Made by a program: the position numbers and the translations under genes. The notes beneath the pieces are model-generated. The model was not told the DNA's origin, searched no databases, and was given only the letters and a program-made list of their open reading frames with translations. DNA of 64,000 nt from contig CM037872.1 in assembly GCA_021292105.1 (NCBI GenBank), positions 11,620,791 through 11,684,790 of the forward strand, given 5' to 3'. Below, piece by piece: positions 1 through 11,700 of the stretch (position 1 is the stretch's first letter; every line of letters starts with the position of its first letter). The stretch is from Anadara kagoshimensis. Its lineage: Eukaryota; Mollusca; Bivalvia; Arcoida; Arcidae.

Positions 1-212
1 CAAGAATGGTTTTCAAGGCTGCCAGAAACCAACTTCACATTTTCTTTCTATTCCAACATATGTTGCAAGCAGGGTTATACTAAGTAAGCAGTAGATCACA
101 GATTTCTTGTTTCAACGCGACTGGATATATTTTTGGGAAACACTCCAGATTGTTATGTATGCATGTTTAATATGTGTTTTTATTTGATATTTTTACCTTA
201 CCTCCATCCTAG

Positions 213-245
213 GTGAACACGTAACACAGATTGACGTTACCTTTG
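213..245 (+). other. Orphan exon candidate, phase 1-1
   Basis: Pyrimidine-rich tract and CATCCTAG acceptor, 33 bases open in phase 1 (EHVTQIDVTF), donor GTGAGT at 246. Same phase class as the N-terminal and linker exons of the transporter, but lies upstream of its proposed start. Could be an alternative 5' exon, part of a neighbouring gene, or chance. Confidence 0.25.
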
Positions 246-304
246 GTGAGTTAATCCTCTCCTTCACTAAGTAGCAGCACTAAGTTTACTAACAAAAAAT
301 GAAA

Positions 305-551
305 TTATCTCCCTTGATAATAAAAACTGAATCAAAACCCTAACACTCACAGTCACCGTTGTAAATTGCACTACCATAAATCGGGAAATTTTGGCTGTAG
401 TTTAATTTTGGTTTATTTGGCACCTAACTTATCTCCCTTGATAATAAAAACTGAATCAAAACCCTAACACTCGCAGTCACCGTTGTAAATTGCACTACCA
501 TAAATCGGGAAATTTTGGCTGTAGTTTAATTTTGGTTTATTTGGCACCTAA
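305..551. repeat. Two 124-bp tandem units
   Basis: The block from TTATCTCCCTTGATAATAAA to GGCACCTAAC occurs twice back to back (305 and 429) almost without change, so the duplication is recent. Confidence 0.9.
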
Positions 552-1172
552 CTTAAAAGTGCCAAAATTAAACACACCAAAATAATACATATTCTAAAAT
601 ATTTACCTGAAAATCGATGTTCCGTAATAGAGCATTTTTATCTTAACTTGCCGGAAAACCGATGTCCCGTTATAAAGTACTTTTGCTTTAACTTGCCTAT
701 ATAGTATATACCAATATCAGGGCCCCACAAATTGCCGAAATCGGCTAAAAATCACTAAATTGGCAAATAAAACGCCGAAATGAAATTTGGTCATTCGATT
801 TCTACCCCCCGAAATTTCCCGATTTACTGTATAATAATGATGAGGCACTATATATGTATGTTGTATTTAATGTTTTACATTGCCAATTACGGCTAGAATA
901 TTTTGCCAGATGTTGAATACAAGTTTTTGATTTACAATCTGCAGTTTTTGTATAATGTAGACATTACATTGTTTGTGTTACCCGTATTTGATATATTTTT
1001 GTAGTGACATCATCTTGATAGATATAAATGTAGCCTCATGGTGGCCAAGTGGTTTCATGATTTTTTTTCACCTAATCTGTAATTTACTATTATTATTTTT
1101 TTTTTTTGTAAGTTGATTTGACTTGTAATTCATAAAAGGAAACTATTTTTTGTTGTTTATATCATATTTCAG

Positions 1173-1223
1173 ATTATTCAATTTTTAATACAGATAGTCC
1201 AGAACCTGATGTTGATAATTCTG
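1173..1223 (+). other. Orphan exon candidate, phase 1-1, acidic
   Basis: ATATTTCAG acceptor, 51 bases open in phase 1 (YSIFNTDSPEPDVDNS), donor GTAATT at 1224. The peptide is hydrophilic and acidic like exons 2 and 17 of the transporter. Lies 6.5 kb upstream of the proposed start. Confidence 0.3.
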
Positions 1224-1479
1224 GTAATTTATTTTTATCAAAACAACAAACCTGCAATCTCAAGCATTAATTATTATGATATACTGTAAACATATTAATT
1301 TTAGCAATGTACTCTTTTCAGCAATTTTTTTTTTTTTTTTTTTTTTGGAAAGGGATAAATTTCTCCTTATTTAAATCAACCTCCAAATTAAATATGATCA
1401 TGGCGCAAAATGAGATTAACACTAATAATATGAGATTAACATGAGATTAACACTAATTATACCCTGCAACAAATGGGGG

Positions 1480-1705
1480 GGAGGGGGTAACTTGGTATGC
1501 CGGAATCATTATGCCTGTCTGTCAGATGTTTAGTCTTTTTACAGTTTTATTATCAAGGGTCTCAATGAAAAATTGAAAAGTTGGGAAATGTTTTACTGGA
1601 ATCATTATGTCTGTTCATTTGTCTGTCAGACTTTTGCAGTGTAAATATCAAGGGTCCTAATTAAAAGGTCCTAGATCTCGGACCTGGGGAATTTTGAACC
1701 CTGCT
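1480..1705 (+). repeat. Dispersed repeat family Z
   Basis: Ends with GGACCTGGGGAATTTTGAAC; related blocks lie at 25925-26108 and 47985-48237. No coding content. Confidence 0.6.
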
Positions 1706-2367
1706 AAAATTAATACGGTTACAGTAATTATATAAAAATATATAGAATTCTTTTATTCTTCTGGAGATCTGAGTTACACCCTTGTTAGATTTTGGATATC
1801 TTTATCACTTCTTTTGTTTACTCGAACCTTTAATATTCAGACTAGATCTTAGTTATCTTGAAATTTAGATTTTCAGACTACAAAGAGATACTTTTAGAGT
1901 ATAAAGTTTGTCACGTTGAGCCTACCTTACCTTACCTCAATATTCAAATAATTTTCAGACTAGATGTTAGTTTATCTTGAATGTTTGATTTTCAGACTTC
2001 CTACAGAGCTTTGGATTTCTTACTTTTAGACTACAAAGTTTGTCACATTGAACCTTCCTAAAACTTCTAACTAAAAATCCTTTAAATTTGTTAAATTAAG
2101 ATTCCTTAAATTCTATCTTCAGCTTTATGATCATATTATACAGAAATTAAACTTTATATATAGTGTGGTAGTTTTGTAAATTTATAGTTCGTGTTCATCT
2201 CGAACCAGAATTTAGAGTTTTAAGAAATCTTAGCATTCAAAGTTGATCTTACCTGTATGTAGTATACACTTTGAAGTCATAAGCATTTAAAATTATCTCC
2301 CTTGTACATATGTCTTGGTTTTCAGAAATTAAAAAAAGGTGGAAACATCACACCTGGTTACTGCAAA

Positions 2368-2645
2368 GGTACTAACCTCTGCAGGGGTCTAACCAAGACT
2401 TGAATATCAGTACTGACTGTTTTTTCCCCAAGCACTTCGCATAAATTATTATGAAAGTCATAGGTTCTTCGCAAAAAACTTAAAAAACAATTTCCCATGT
2501 CACAGCAGGCATGGTGCATTAAAGAACCATCCCTGCGTATTGCCCCGAGTTCACAACAGGTAAAAATTTCTGCCTCTTCACCTATACCTGGAGACATCTC
2601 GATATAAGTGAAATATTCTTGACTGGGACATAAAACCTCATTCAA
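2368..2645 (+). mobile_element. SINE family A, 5'-truncated
   Basis: Diverged copy of the tRNA-derived SINE seen intact at 21070, starting after the tRNA-like head and ending GACTGGGACATAAAAC. Confidence 0.8.
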
Positions 2646-2739
2646 TTAATCTTATCAATGCTAAAAGGCCCCAATTACCAGACAATGCCAGGTGATCTAC
2701 ACCAGCCTAATACAACTATAGTTGTGTAATTTTGACACG

Positions 2740-2951
2740 GGCAAACAACATTGACCTGTCTGCTTGACCTTTGATTAGGAATAGTCATACAGAAAGATCC
2801 ACCCAATACAGAAGTATTGTTGGGATTCTCAGTTACTTACAATATCTACAAGAAGATGAAAATAACATTTGTTATCCCTACACACAAACGTGCTTGTCTT
2901 TAATATATATTTATTTGAAAGGTCAAGCAGACAGGTCAATGTTGCTTGCTT
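2740..2951. mobile_element. MITE family M, about 212 bp
   Basis: Terminal inverted repeats of about 33 bp: GCAAACAACATTGACCTGTC at the left, GACAGGTCAATGTTG at the right. Two further copies lie in intron 2. A degenerate relative may lie at 4550-4780. Confidence 0.85.
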
Positions 2952-3211
2952 ATACCAGAATACTACTAGATAACTTTATAAAAGGTTAGTGTACATAGTG
3001 TATTGGTATTAAAATTTAAGTACTTTTGTACCATTTGGGTACTTATGACTATGTACTGGTAGTTAACCGTTGGCAGCCAGGGATTAAAAAAAATAAAAGA
3101 AATCCAAATGTTATATATTTTAACCTTTAATTAGTTAGAAGTCTATCTTGTAGATGTTAACATAAAACTTTTGAATATTGGATATAAGGTGATAAAATTT
3201 ATACTTTTGAG

Positions 3212-3420
3212 GTGAGTCTCATATTCTTGATCTGTATCAAGTGTATAGTATTGAGTGGCGTTGGTATTTTACTCCCCAGTCAAGATTCTTTCACTTATAT
3301 TGAGGTGGCTAGTTTTGTGGTGGTGAGTGTCCAGAGAAATCCACTGACTATTGGTGAGCTAAAACTGACAAACTTTCTAACACTAAGGTATGTCTGGATT
3401 TGGGAATTGATTAGGCTATC
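3212..3420 (-). mobile_element. SINE family C, reversed
   Basis: Reads in reverse the tail shared with 44815-45075: conserved 'TCACTTATATTGAGGTGG' and 'ACTGACAAACTTTCT'. Interrupted at its end by SINE B. Confidence 0.6.
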
Positions 3421-3432
3421 ATCCGTAAGCAC

Positions 3433-3723
3433 GGAAGCACGTGGTTAAGGCGTTGGACTCATGATTCGAAGGTCGTGGGTTCGATCCCTGGACCGGGCGA
3501 TGTGTTGTGTCCTTGAGCAAGACACTCTATTTCAGGTTGTTCCAGTTCACTCAGCTGAAAAATAAATGAGTAACAGCAAAATGCTGGGGGTAACCCTGCG
3601 ATGGACCGGCGTCCCATTCAGGGGAGAGTCTTGTACTCCAGTCGCTTAACGCCACAGAAACGGGATAAGCTCGGCCTGATGGGCCTAATGGCTCGGGACA
3701 GACTTCAACTTTTTTTTTTAACT
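3433..3723 (+). mobile_element. SINE family B with 12-bp target duplication
   Basis: tRNA-like head (GTGGTTAAGGCGTTGG, B-box GGTCGTGGGTTCGATCCC), a central domain with GTGTCCTTGAGCAAGACACT of the type shared among metazoan SINE superfamilies, and a T-rich tail. ATCCGTAAGCAC at 3421 and 3724 flanks it as a perfect duplication. Confidence 0.92.
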
Positions 3724-3864
3724 ATCCGTAAGCACACACATTTTATACTACTCTGCTACTGAGTGGCTTACAGTGTTTAATATGGCTGTTATGCTGAAAT
3801 GTTTAGATGACGCTAAGAAATTTTGGCAGCAAGAACTTAGACAGTCAATGGCCACAAGACCCCT

Positions 3865-4110
3865 TATAAAATGAATTGGGAGGTTGTGAGTTCGAACCCT
3901 AACAGGGTCTGACCCAAGACTTGAAAGTGGGTAGTGACTGTTCTTTCGCCAAGCACTAGGCATTATGAAATGAAAGTCACGGTTCTTTTGGTTGGGAACT
4001 TAAAATAAAACCAGGTCCTGTGTCATGGTAGGCTTAGCACGATAAAGAACCCTGCTGTATAATGCCATCAGCACAACGCACAGGCAAAATTTCTGCACCT
4101 TTGCTCATAT
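3865..4110 (+). mobile_element. SINE family A fragment
   Basis: Retains the B-box part of the head (GAGTTCGAACCC), GGTCTGACCCAAGACTTGAA and the AAGAACCCTGCTGTATAATG segment; the 3' tail is lost. Confidence 0.85.
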
Positions 4111-5257
4111 TGTTAAATGTCCCGAAATGACAGTAAATTAAATGACAGAATTTTGAGACTAAATAAAATAACAATAAACTCATTTGTGTAATATATTTTT
4201 TTAATTGTAAAATTTGGGGTAATAACGAATTTAAACCAAACCAAAAAAGGCATATTGAATTCATCATTTTAACAATACCATTTATGAATTTTATATTGTT
4301 ATATTGAGATTGTAAAATTTAGGGTAATAACCACGTTTGACTAAACAAAAAAAGCAACAAGCTCATCTCTATATATTTATAAATGTTATATTTGTATATA
4401 CATGTATTGTATTTGTTATATTGAATTGTAAATTTTTGACTGAACAAAAAAGGCAATGAATTGGATCAGCTTGATATAATCATAATTATCTTTTACAATA
4501 GAGCCCACAAAAAAACACAATGCTAGTGGGATAGACTCAGTGTATTATGCGTCAATTTTGACCTGGCTGTTTGTCTTTTAATTTGAATATTAGATTGGGC
4601 TCAGATTATTTGATTTAGGTGAGACAGCAATTTGTTTCATTACTATAGACACCTGGTACCTGGTATTACTATCATTTATTCTTATATATCAATTTTTATA
4701 GCCCCTAAATTACACAATGGTAATTGTCTGTTTGAATATGCAAACGAGAGGTCAAAGGACCGGGTCAAACTTGACACCATGATATACTCAGTCACTCAAG
4801 TGTTCTTAGCTATAGTCATCGTCCTCCTCGGTACACACACACCTCAATTGTACTCTTAGTACCCCCTACCTGAAGTTTGCAAGTCTGCAGGATTTTACAT
4901 TAAGCATGGTTGAAAAAAAATTAAATTCTAGCACGTTGCCTTTTATGGTAAAAAATAAACATCCTGTATGGATTCTAAAAATAACTGTGATGAAAAATCA
5001 TAACACATACAGCATGCATAATCAATCTTTTTAAGGTAATATTTAAAAGGTTTACCTTAAATAGCTAAACGTCCTAGATAATGACATTTTATGACTTAAT
5101 GGATCAATAGATAGATGATATATGAAACTGCATTAAAAAACGTATATAAATAATCGGTATACCTTTTCTGGATGGATTTTAAAATGCCTGTTTATGTATT
5201 TATTATTTTATTATTTACTTTATCATACTAACTTGATTCTTGAAGTGATTCTTAAAT
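4111..5257. other. AT-rich upstream DNA, no feature recognised
   Basis: Very AT-rich, with a short internal duplication (TTGTAAAATTTGGGGTAATAAC near 4206, similar at 4310). Possibly a ruined MITE at 4550-4780. No gene or conserved motif seen. Confidence 0.5.
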
Positions 5258-5272
5258 ATCATATAGTGCAGT

Positions 5273-5485
5273 ACAGACCTGTCGAAAGTTTAACACTGAG
5301 CTATAATCAATCCACAGCTTATTTATTATAGCCACTCGTTAGCTTTTTCTGGATAGTTTTTCAGCAGCTGTTATCTATCTCTGAAGCTTTTCGAGTTACA
5401 AGCTATCCATATTTAGGCCATCTCAGCATCCAAACCTCAATCCCCTTTTTCGTTACCTAAGTATTAAACTTTTGACAGGCCTGTA
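5273..5485. mobile_element. MITE family P
   Basis: Terminal inverted repeats: ACAGACCTGTCGAAAGTTTA at the left and TTAAACTTTTGACAGGCCTG near the right end. Internal GTTATCTATCTCTGAAGC is shared with the other copies. Confidence 0.85.
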
Positions 5486-5992
5486 CTTTGCATGTCATTT
5501 TACAACAGGGTTAAATGGTTTATTGTCTTAAAGAGAAATATCCCAGATTATGACACCTGATAGTATGAGTAATGATAGAATTAGAAATATTGGTAACTTT
5601 AGGGGGGATTTTTTTCTTATTTAAATATTTTAATTCTTATGTTTAAGTGTAAACGACTAGATTATGACATTGTACAGTATGTTACATTTACATCACATAT
5701 AGTACAGGCCTAGCCCTTTCAACAGAGTTTAAAGTAGCCGACAAGTTTTGGAGTAGACAGCAAATTCAGTTGTAACTCTATATAAATGTAATACTGATGA
5801 ATGAAAGTAGGCACCAGACAAAGTGTAGAAATACCAAAGTAGACGACAGGTTTTGCTGGTTGCTGGCTTCTATTGAAACCGCTGCAGGCCTGTCTAAAGT
5901 TTAACACTGAGCTAATGAAAAGGTGTGGAGAAACTTGTCTGCCAAGTGGACATAGATTATGACATTGTACAGTATGTTACATCACATATAGT

Positions 5993-6199
5993 ACAGACCT
6001 GTCTAAAGTTTAACACTGAGCTATTCAATCAACAGCTCGTTTCAGCCCCTCGTTAGCTTTTTCTGGATAGTTTTTCAGCAGCCGTTATCTATCTCTGAAG
6101 CTTTTCGAGTCACTAGCTATCCATATTTAGGCCATCTCAGCAGCCAAACCTCAATCCCCTTTTTCGTTACCTAAGTATTAAACTTTTGACAGACCTGTA
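5993..6199. mobile_element. MITE family P (second copy)
   Basis: Same structure as the copy at 5273; part of the 711-bp duplication rather than an independent insertion. Confidence 0.85.
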
Positions 6200-6770
6200 C
6201 TTTGCATGTCATTTTACAACAGGGTTAAATGGTTTATTGTCTTAAAGAGAAATATCCCAGATTATGACACCTTATAGTATGAGTAATGATAGAATTAGTA
6301 AATATTGGTAACTTTAGGGGATTTTTTTCTTATTTAAATATTTAAATTCTTATGTTTAAGTGTAACGACCTAGATTATGACATGTACAGTATGTTACATT
6401 TACATCACATATAGTACAGCCTAGCCCTTTCAACAGAGTTTAAAGTAGCCGACAAGTTTTGGAGTAGACAGCAAATTCAGTTGTAACTCTATATAAATGT
6501 AATACTGATGAATGAAAGTAGGCACCAGACAAAGTGTAGAAATACCAAAGTAGACGACAGGTTTTGCTGGTTGCTGGCTTCTATTGAAACCGCTGCAGGC
6601 CTGTCTAAAGTTTAACACTGAGCTAATGAAAAGGTGTGGAGAAACTTGTCTGCCAAGTGGACATAGATTATGACATTGTACAGTATGTTACGTCACATAT
6701 AGTACAGACCTGTCTAAAGTTTAACACTGAGCTTATTGAAAGGTGTGGAGAAACTTGTCTGCCAAGTGGC

Positions 6771-7590
6771 TGAGAAATAGTTAACTATTGGCAAAAAAAT
6801 CTGCAGTTGATGACCCCACAACCACATTCTGGATTGAGCTGACCGTACAAGTAACTTTGTGTCCATAAGCTGCCGGATGCTTTTTATTGGATACTATTTA
6901 TCGTAAAAGACCACCTGTAACTGGTTCCATTGATAGATCCTAAACTCATGTTTGTCTATGTCATTACTTTGGAGTGCTATTTATGATGATATAAGACCAC
7001 CTGTAGAAGGTTCCATCTAAAATGAGATTTGACAGTGGTCATAAGGTGCCAGGCACTTGTAGCAGGTTCCATTAATGGACCCTATTAAAATAGGTTGACC
7101 TGTTCATAAGCTGTTGATGCTTTTTATGGTTATTAAAATACAGGGAAATAAGAAAAAAAAACATAATCATATAATAATTAGAAAAAATCATTATCATTAT
7201 AATTATTTTATCGATCATAAATGTTGTGATATCATCTATATATAGGCTGAAGGGGTATATTTAATTGTAATTTTATTGTATGTTTACAGTTCCTTGTGAC
7301 CTTCACCTTTCTATAAATACCGGATAAATTCTACCCCAGTTATCATTTGACCATGACGATCTAGATTATAACACATTGCATTTTTTACCATCTCAAATTT
7401 TTGTCTTTTGTTCTTTTTATCGGGGTAGTTTTATATACCTTGATGATTACAGAGATGATCTTATATATATATGTGATACACCAGTTAAAGTATAGGTACA
7501 TCTAGGTATTGTGTTAGATCGGTGGTATTTTGTACAAATTGTCAGGTGGATCATTTTCACAAACTTGTGATACCAGTCGGCATAATCATT
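6771..7590. other. Proximal upstream region
   Basis: Contains about three degenerate copies of a block around CCACCTGTARNNGGTTCCAT (6905-7080) and AT-rich sequence with short TA runs. No further promoter element is recognised. Confidence 0.4.
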
Positions 7591-7591
7591 A

Positions 7592-7599
7592 TATATAAG
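7592..7599 (+). promoter_or_regulatory. Possible TATA box
   Basis: TATATAAG lies about 112 bases upstream of the proposed initiator ATG at 7704. If used it would place transcription start near 7620 and give an 80-90 base leader. AT-rich DNA produces such words often, so this rests only on its position in front of a good ATG-plus-donor exon. Confidence 0.3.
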
Positions 7600-7703
7600 C
7601 TTAGCTGAAGCTCATGCTGAGGTTTTGTAGAAGAACAAAACATTACTGATCAGTTCATTTCAAAACCTCGCTGGTATTTTATTAAAATCAATACTAAATC
7701 ATC

Positions 7704-7716
7704 ATGATGGAATCTG
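7704..7716 (+). CDS. ABCB1: ABCB1-like exon 1 (start codon exon, MMES)
   Basis: ATG ATG GAA TCT G followed by donor GTGAGT at 7717. The second ATG (7707) has A at -3 and G at +4, a good initiation context. The exon ends in phase 1 and joins exon 2 to give GAT (Asp), and exon 2 joins exon 3 in the same phase, which is the main support. With only 13 coding bases it could be a chance ATG plus donor; an alternative upstream first exon is possible. Confidence 0.55.
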
Positions 7717-8676
7717 GTGAGTTGAGTTTATTTAATACATGTATATATATTTATATTGTGATTCAATATATTTATGATGTAAAAAATTGTCTGTCAGTCA
7801 TGTCCTATAGTTTCAAGTACATGAGTACTAGCAACAAAAATATTGGGTGGTGGGTCATCTTATTAGACCAAGATTTGAACAAAATATTGGGTCAATATAA
7901 TAAATTAGGACAACTTGCATTTTATTTGATTTAATCAGCAACTGAGAAAAAGATGGTATATATTAAAAAATTCAACAATGATTAAGAAGATGGGGTAGGC
8001 AGTATATTGGGGGGGGGGGTGGGGGGGGGACAGTATTAGTATTTTGGGGCCATTGGTTCAAGGGCTCCTTCTATATTGAACCCTGGTGTCAGTCGATCAT
8101 TTCTGATAGTTTTTAGTATATGTGCACTGGGTAACAATTTGCTAACTATACCAGTTGTGGGGGGTTTGGGTTGCTGATTGGTCTAAAGTGCAGCCTTACG
8201 ATTCATGGCACCTGTCACAGCCTTAGTTCGAATCCCACTTGGGACAGATCTTGGTGTGAGAAAGTTTCTCAGTTTACTTGCTAAAGTCCAGTACTTTTCT
8301 CTGGATATTGCAGTGCCCCTGATATGGACCGGTATATTTGTGTTCAAGTCAATTATTGTTGTCCCACCGTTCTGAACTGACCACCTCAATATCAGTAAAA
8401 CGATTTGACGTCGGCATAAAATTGAAAAATTCCAGTGCTCCCATCCACCGTTCTGAACTAACCATTCTCGATTTAGTGAATAAACCTTGAATTGGGGGGG
8501 GGGGGGGGGGGGGTGGAGTTTAAACTCCATTACTCATTTCCACTTTTAAAACATTTTTACGATAGTACATGATTCGGATGTAATTCAAGAGCCATTAAAA
8601 TAATGGAAAACCCACTTTACATCATATGATTGTGTAAAGAAATGCAGCATCATTTAATTGTCATGATTGTTATTAT

Positions 8677-8717
<41 letters not shown>

Positions 8718-11700
8718 CCCCCCCAACTAGTTTGAGGAGGGTATATTGGAATTATCATGTCTGTCTTTATGTACATGTGCATGGTTTATTATTATACTAG
8801 AAAAACTGTTCTGTATAAAGCCAGCATACAAGTTTATTACTGTGGGGTGGAGGGGTGTTTATTCATAGAAACCAAGGAATTTGGAAGATCAAGGAGTGTT
8901 AAGATGCTTTCTTTAGTGACTAACGTTTATATTCTTTTCCGCTTATGTAATTATATTTATAGTAACTGCTTTTGACTTGTAAACATTTGCACAGATCTTA
9001 AAATAAAATAGGTTGAATGCCGAAGTGCATAAAATGAAAACCGTTTGCTCATATCTTAAAATAGGTTGAATGCCTTTAAATATTTGCTCATATCTTAAAA
9101 TAGGTTGAGTGCCAAATTGCAGAAAATTGAACCAGTCATTCTTATAAGTGCATTAACTTATTGAACTTGATATTTCCTCATATAATATTAAATGTCATAA
9201 GTTAAGAGCTGTTACTTACTTGTCGAAGTTTTAGGATTTTCCAAATTTTAATTTTATCATGTGATGAATCATTACAATCAAAACAAACATACATGCTGGT
9301 CTATGTTCAAATCACAAGTCGGAAAAAGTGAAAACTATGTTACATATTGTAAAATTTAGTTAGTGTTACAGGGTTCATACAGGCCTGGAAAAGTCCTTAA
9401 ATTTTGAGGTTTGCCCTAAAAAGACCCTAAAAACAAGTGACCCTAAAAAGCCCTTGAATTTAGCCAGTTGGGTGCCTGTATTTCAATAGTTAGTGGTTGC
9501 AAATAGACTAATATTAATGAATAATTGATGTTACATTGAAATGTGCAATTTAAAGGTACCTGGCCCAACTGAACGCCCAACTTCAACCTCCACTTCACAT
9601 GTCGTTACTATGGACACGTTTGATTGAGTTGCCTTTGCACTAATATTTTTTGCTAAAATTGTCCCTCTGATTAGGCCTTAAATTTGCAAATAAGACCCTG
9701 AAAAGACCTAAAAAGTCCTTAAATTTGGAGTCCAAATATCTGTACGAACCCTGAACACATGAATTTCAACCAGGGAAGTGAGGCTTGGTGCTTTGGAATG
9801 GTAGCCTTGTTACATTTGAAATAAAAATAAGAATGAAAAGAACATGAAACTACTTAACCCAAAATATTTACAGGTTGAATTGTAGATACAAAAAACGATA
9901 CTTATCAACAATTTGTGGTGAAGCATTATTCAAGAAGGGACTGGAGCCAATTGCCCTTATTGTGCCAAATAACCCATTTTAGACCTTAGCGGGCCATATT
10001 TAACATAACATGAATGTAAAAATTGATATTTTATGATATCTAAGACAATATTTATAAAAATGATCCTTTCAAAAAATCCTAGATTGAACACTGGATGAAG
10101 GCCATAGAACATTTTAAGGGCCTTGATAAGCCTTAAGGCTTGCAATATCTCCAAGTCAACAATTTATTTGTAAGCATGTTGCTTCAGTGTATGGCATATA
10201 CATATTGGTTTGCTAAGGTAATTTTGAATACAGAGTCGTCATACTTATTAATATTGTGATGATGACCATAAAACATTTTAAGGGCCTTGATAAGGCTAGG
10301 CTTGTCATATCCCTGAGTCAACAATTTATTTGTAAGCATGTTGCTTCAGTGTATGGCATATACATATTGGTTTGCTAAGGTAATTTTGAATACAGAGACA
10401 TCATACTTTAATGTTGTGATGATGACCATAAAACATTTTTAGGGCCTTGATAAGGCTAGGCTTGCAATATCAACAATTTATATGTAAGCATGCAGGTTGC
10501 TTCATTGTATGAAATATGTATTGATTTGCTAAGGTAATTTTGGATACAGAGACATCATACTTATCAATATTGTGATGACGACCATAAAACTTTTTGAAGG
10601 CCTTGATAAGGCTAGGCTTGCAATATCCCTGAGTCAACAATTTATATGTAAGCATGCAGGTTGCTTCATTGTACAAAAGATATATTGATTTTCAGTGAAT
10701 TGAGTTGGTAACTAAAATATATAGATCATAATGGTTGACTTTCATTTATAAAATCTCTTGTAGCTATAGCTTATTAGAAAGTGTTGAGAGATTGGAAATG
10801 ATCAAGTTTATGTAATACATGTATATACAAGTGTATAGTCAGTACAGACCTGTCAAAAGTTTAACACCACACTAACAAATTGGTGCCAAATTGACAGCTC
10901 ATCTAGCTAACTGGTCTCTCTTTTTCTAAATCTCAGCTGTTCTATAATACATGAATGTATATATATACAACTGTATTCTTGTCGAAATTTTTACCCTAAG
11001 CTAACAAATTGGTGCCAAATCAACAGCTCATTTAGCTAACTGGCTCCTCGTTATCTAAATCTCAACAACATTTTTACAGCTGTTTATAATCCATGTATAT
11101 ACAAATGTATACAGTGCAGGCCTGTCTAAAGTTTACCACTATGCTAACAAATTGGTGCTGAATCTACAGCTCATTAAGACCCTTCATTATTTTTTTATCT
11201 TGACAACATTTTGGCAGCTGTTAACTATATATATCTGTAGCTTTTTGGTGACTTGCTATTCATATCTTAGCCATGGCTGCTAGCCGACTCCTTTTCATTA
11301 GCTGAGTGTTAAACTTTTGACAGGTCTTTAGTTTATAAACAAAAATGTGAGTTTTCATGATGTTTATAAAAACCTTCTGTGCAAGGTACAAAAGTACTTA
11401 AAAGCCATGTTGTATACAGTAAAACCTTGATTCATAGCAGCAATTTGTTCTGTCAAATTTTGGCATGAGATTAAGGAGCTTAGTGACAAAGAAGACTAAA
11501 AATGAAAAAAACATAGAACACAGGGACCAGTTTCATAATAAAATTTTAAAAATTACATGTAAAAAAAGAGTATACCTATGGGTGTTTTTTTTTTAAATTT
11601 ATTATGAAACTGGCCTTTGTGACATATAAGATAGATTTTGAGACTTCATAATACTGTGACAGTAAGCGAGGTGGCAAAATTTTCAAGGGGCATTAAAAGT

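Larger units (their letters stand above)
5258..6770. repeat. 711-bp tandem duplication, two copies plus a partial third
   Basis: Landmarks recur 711 bases apart (for example the block at 5719-5907 is repeated at 6430-6618 so closely that all frames match). Each copy carries a P-family MITE at its start (5273-5485 and 5993-6199); a third partial copy begins near 6704. Confidence 0.92.

Noticed and set aside
2324..2368. Candidate exon after TTGGTTTTCAG ending before GTACTA
   Set aside because: Phase 1 to 2, so it does not fit the other N-terminal blocks, and the donor is poor.
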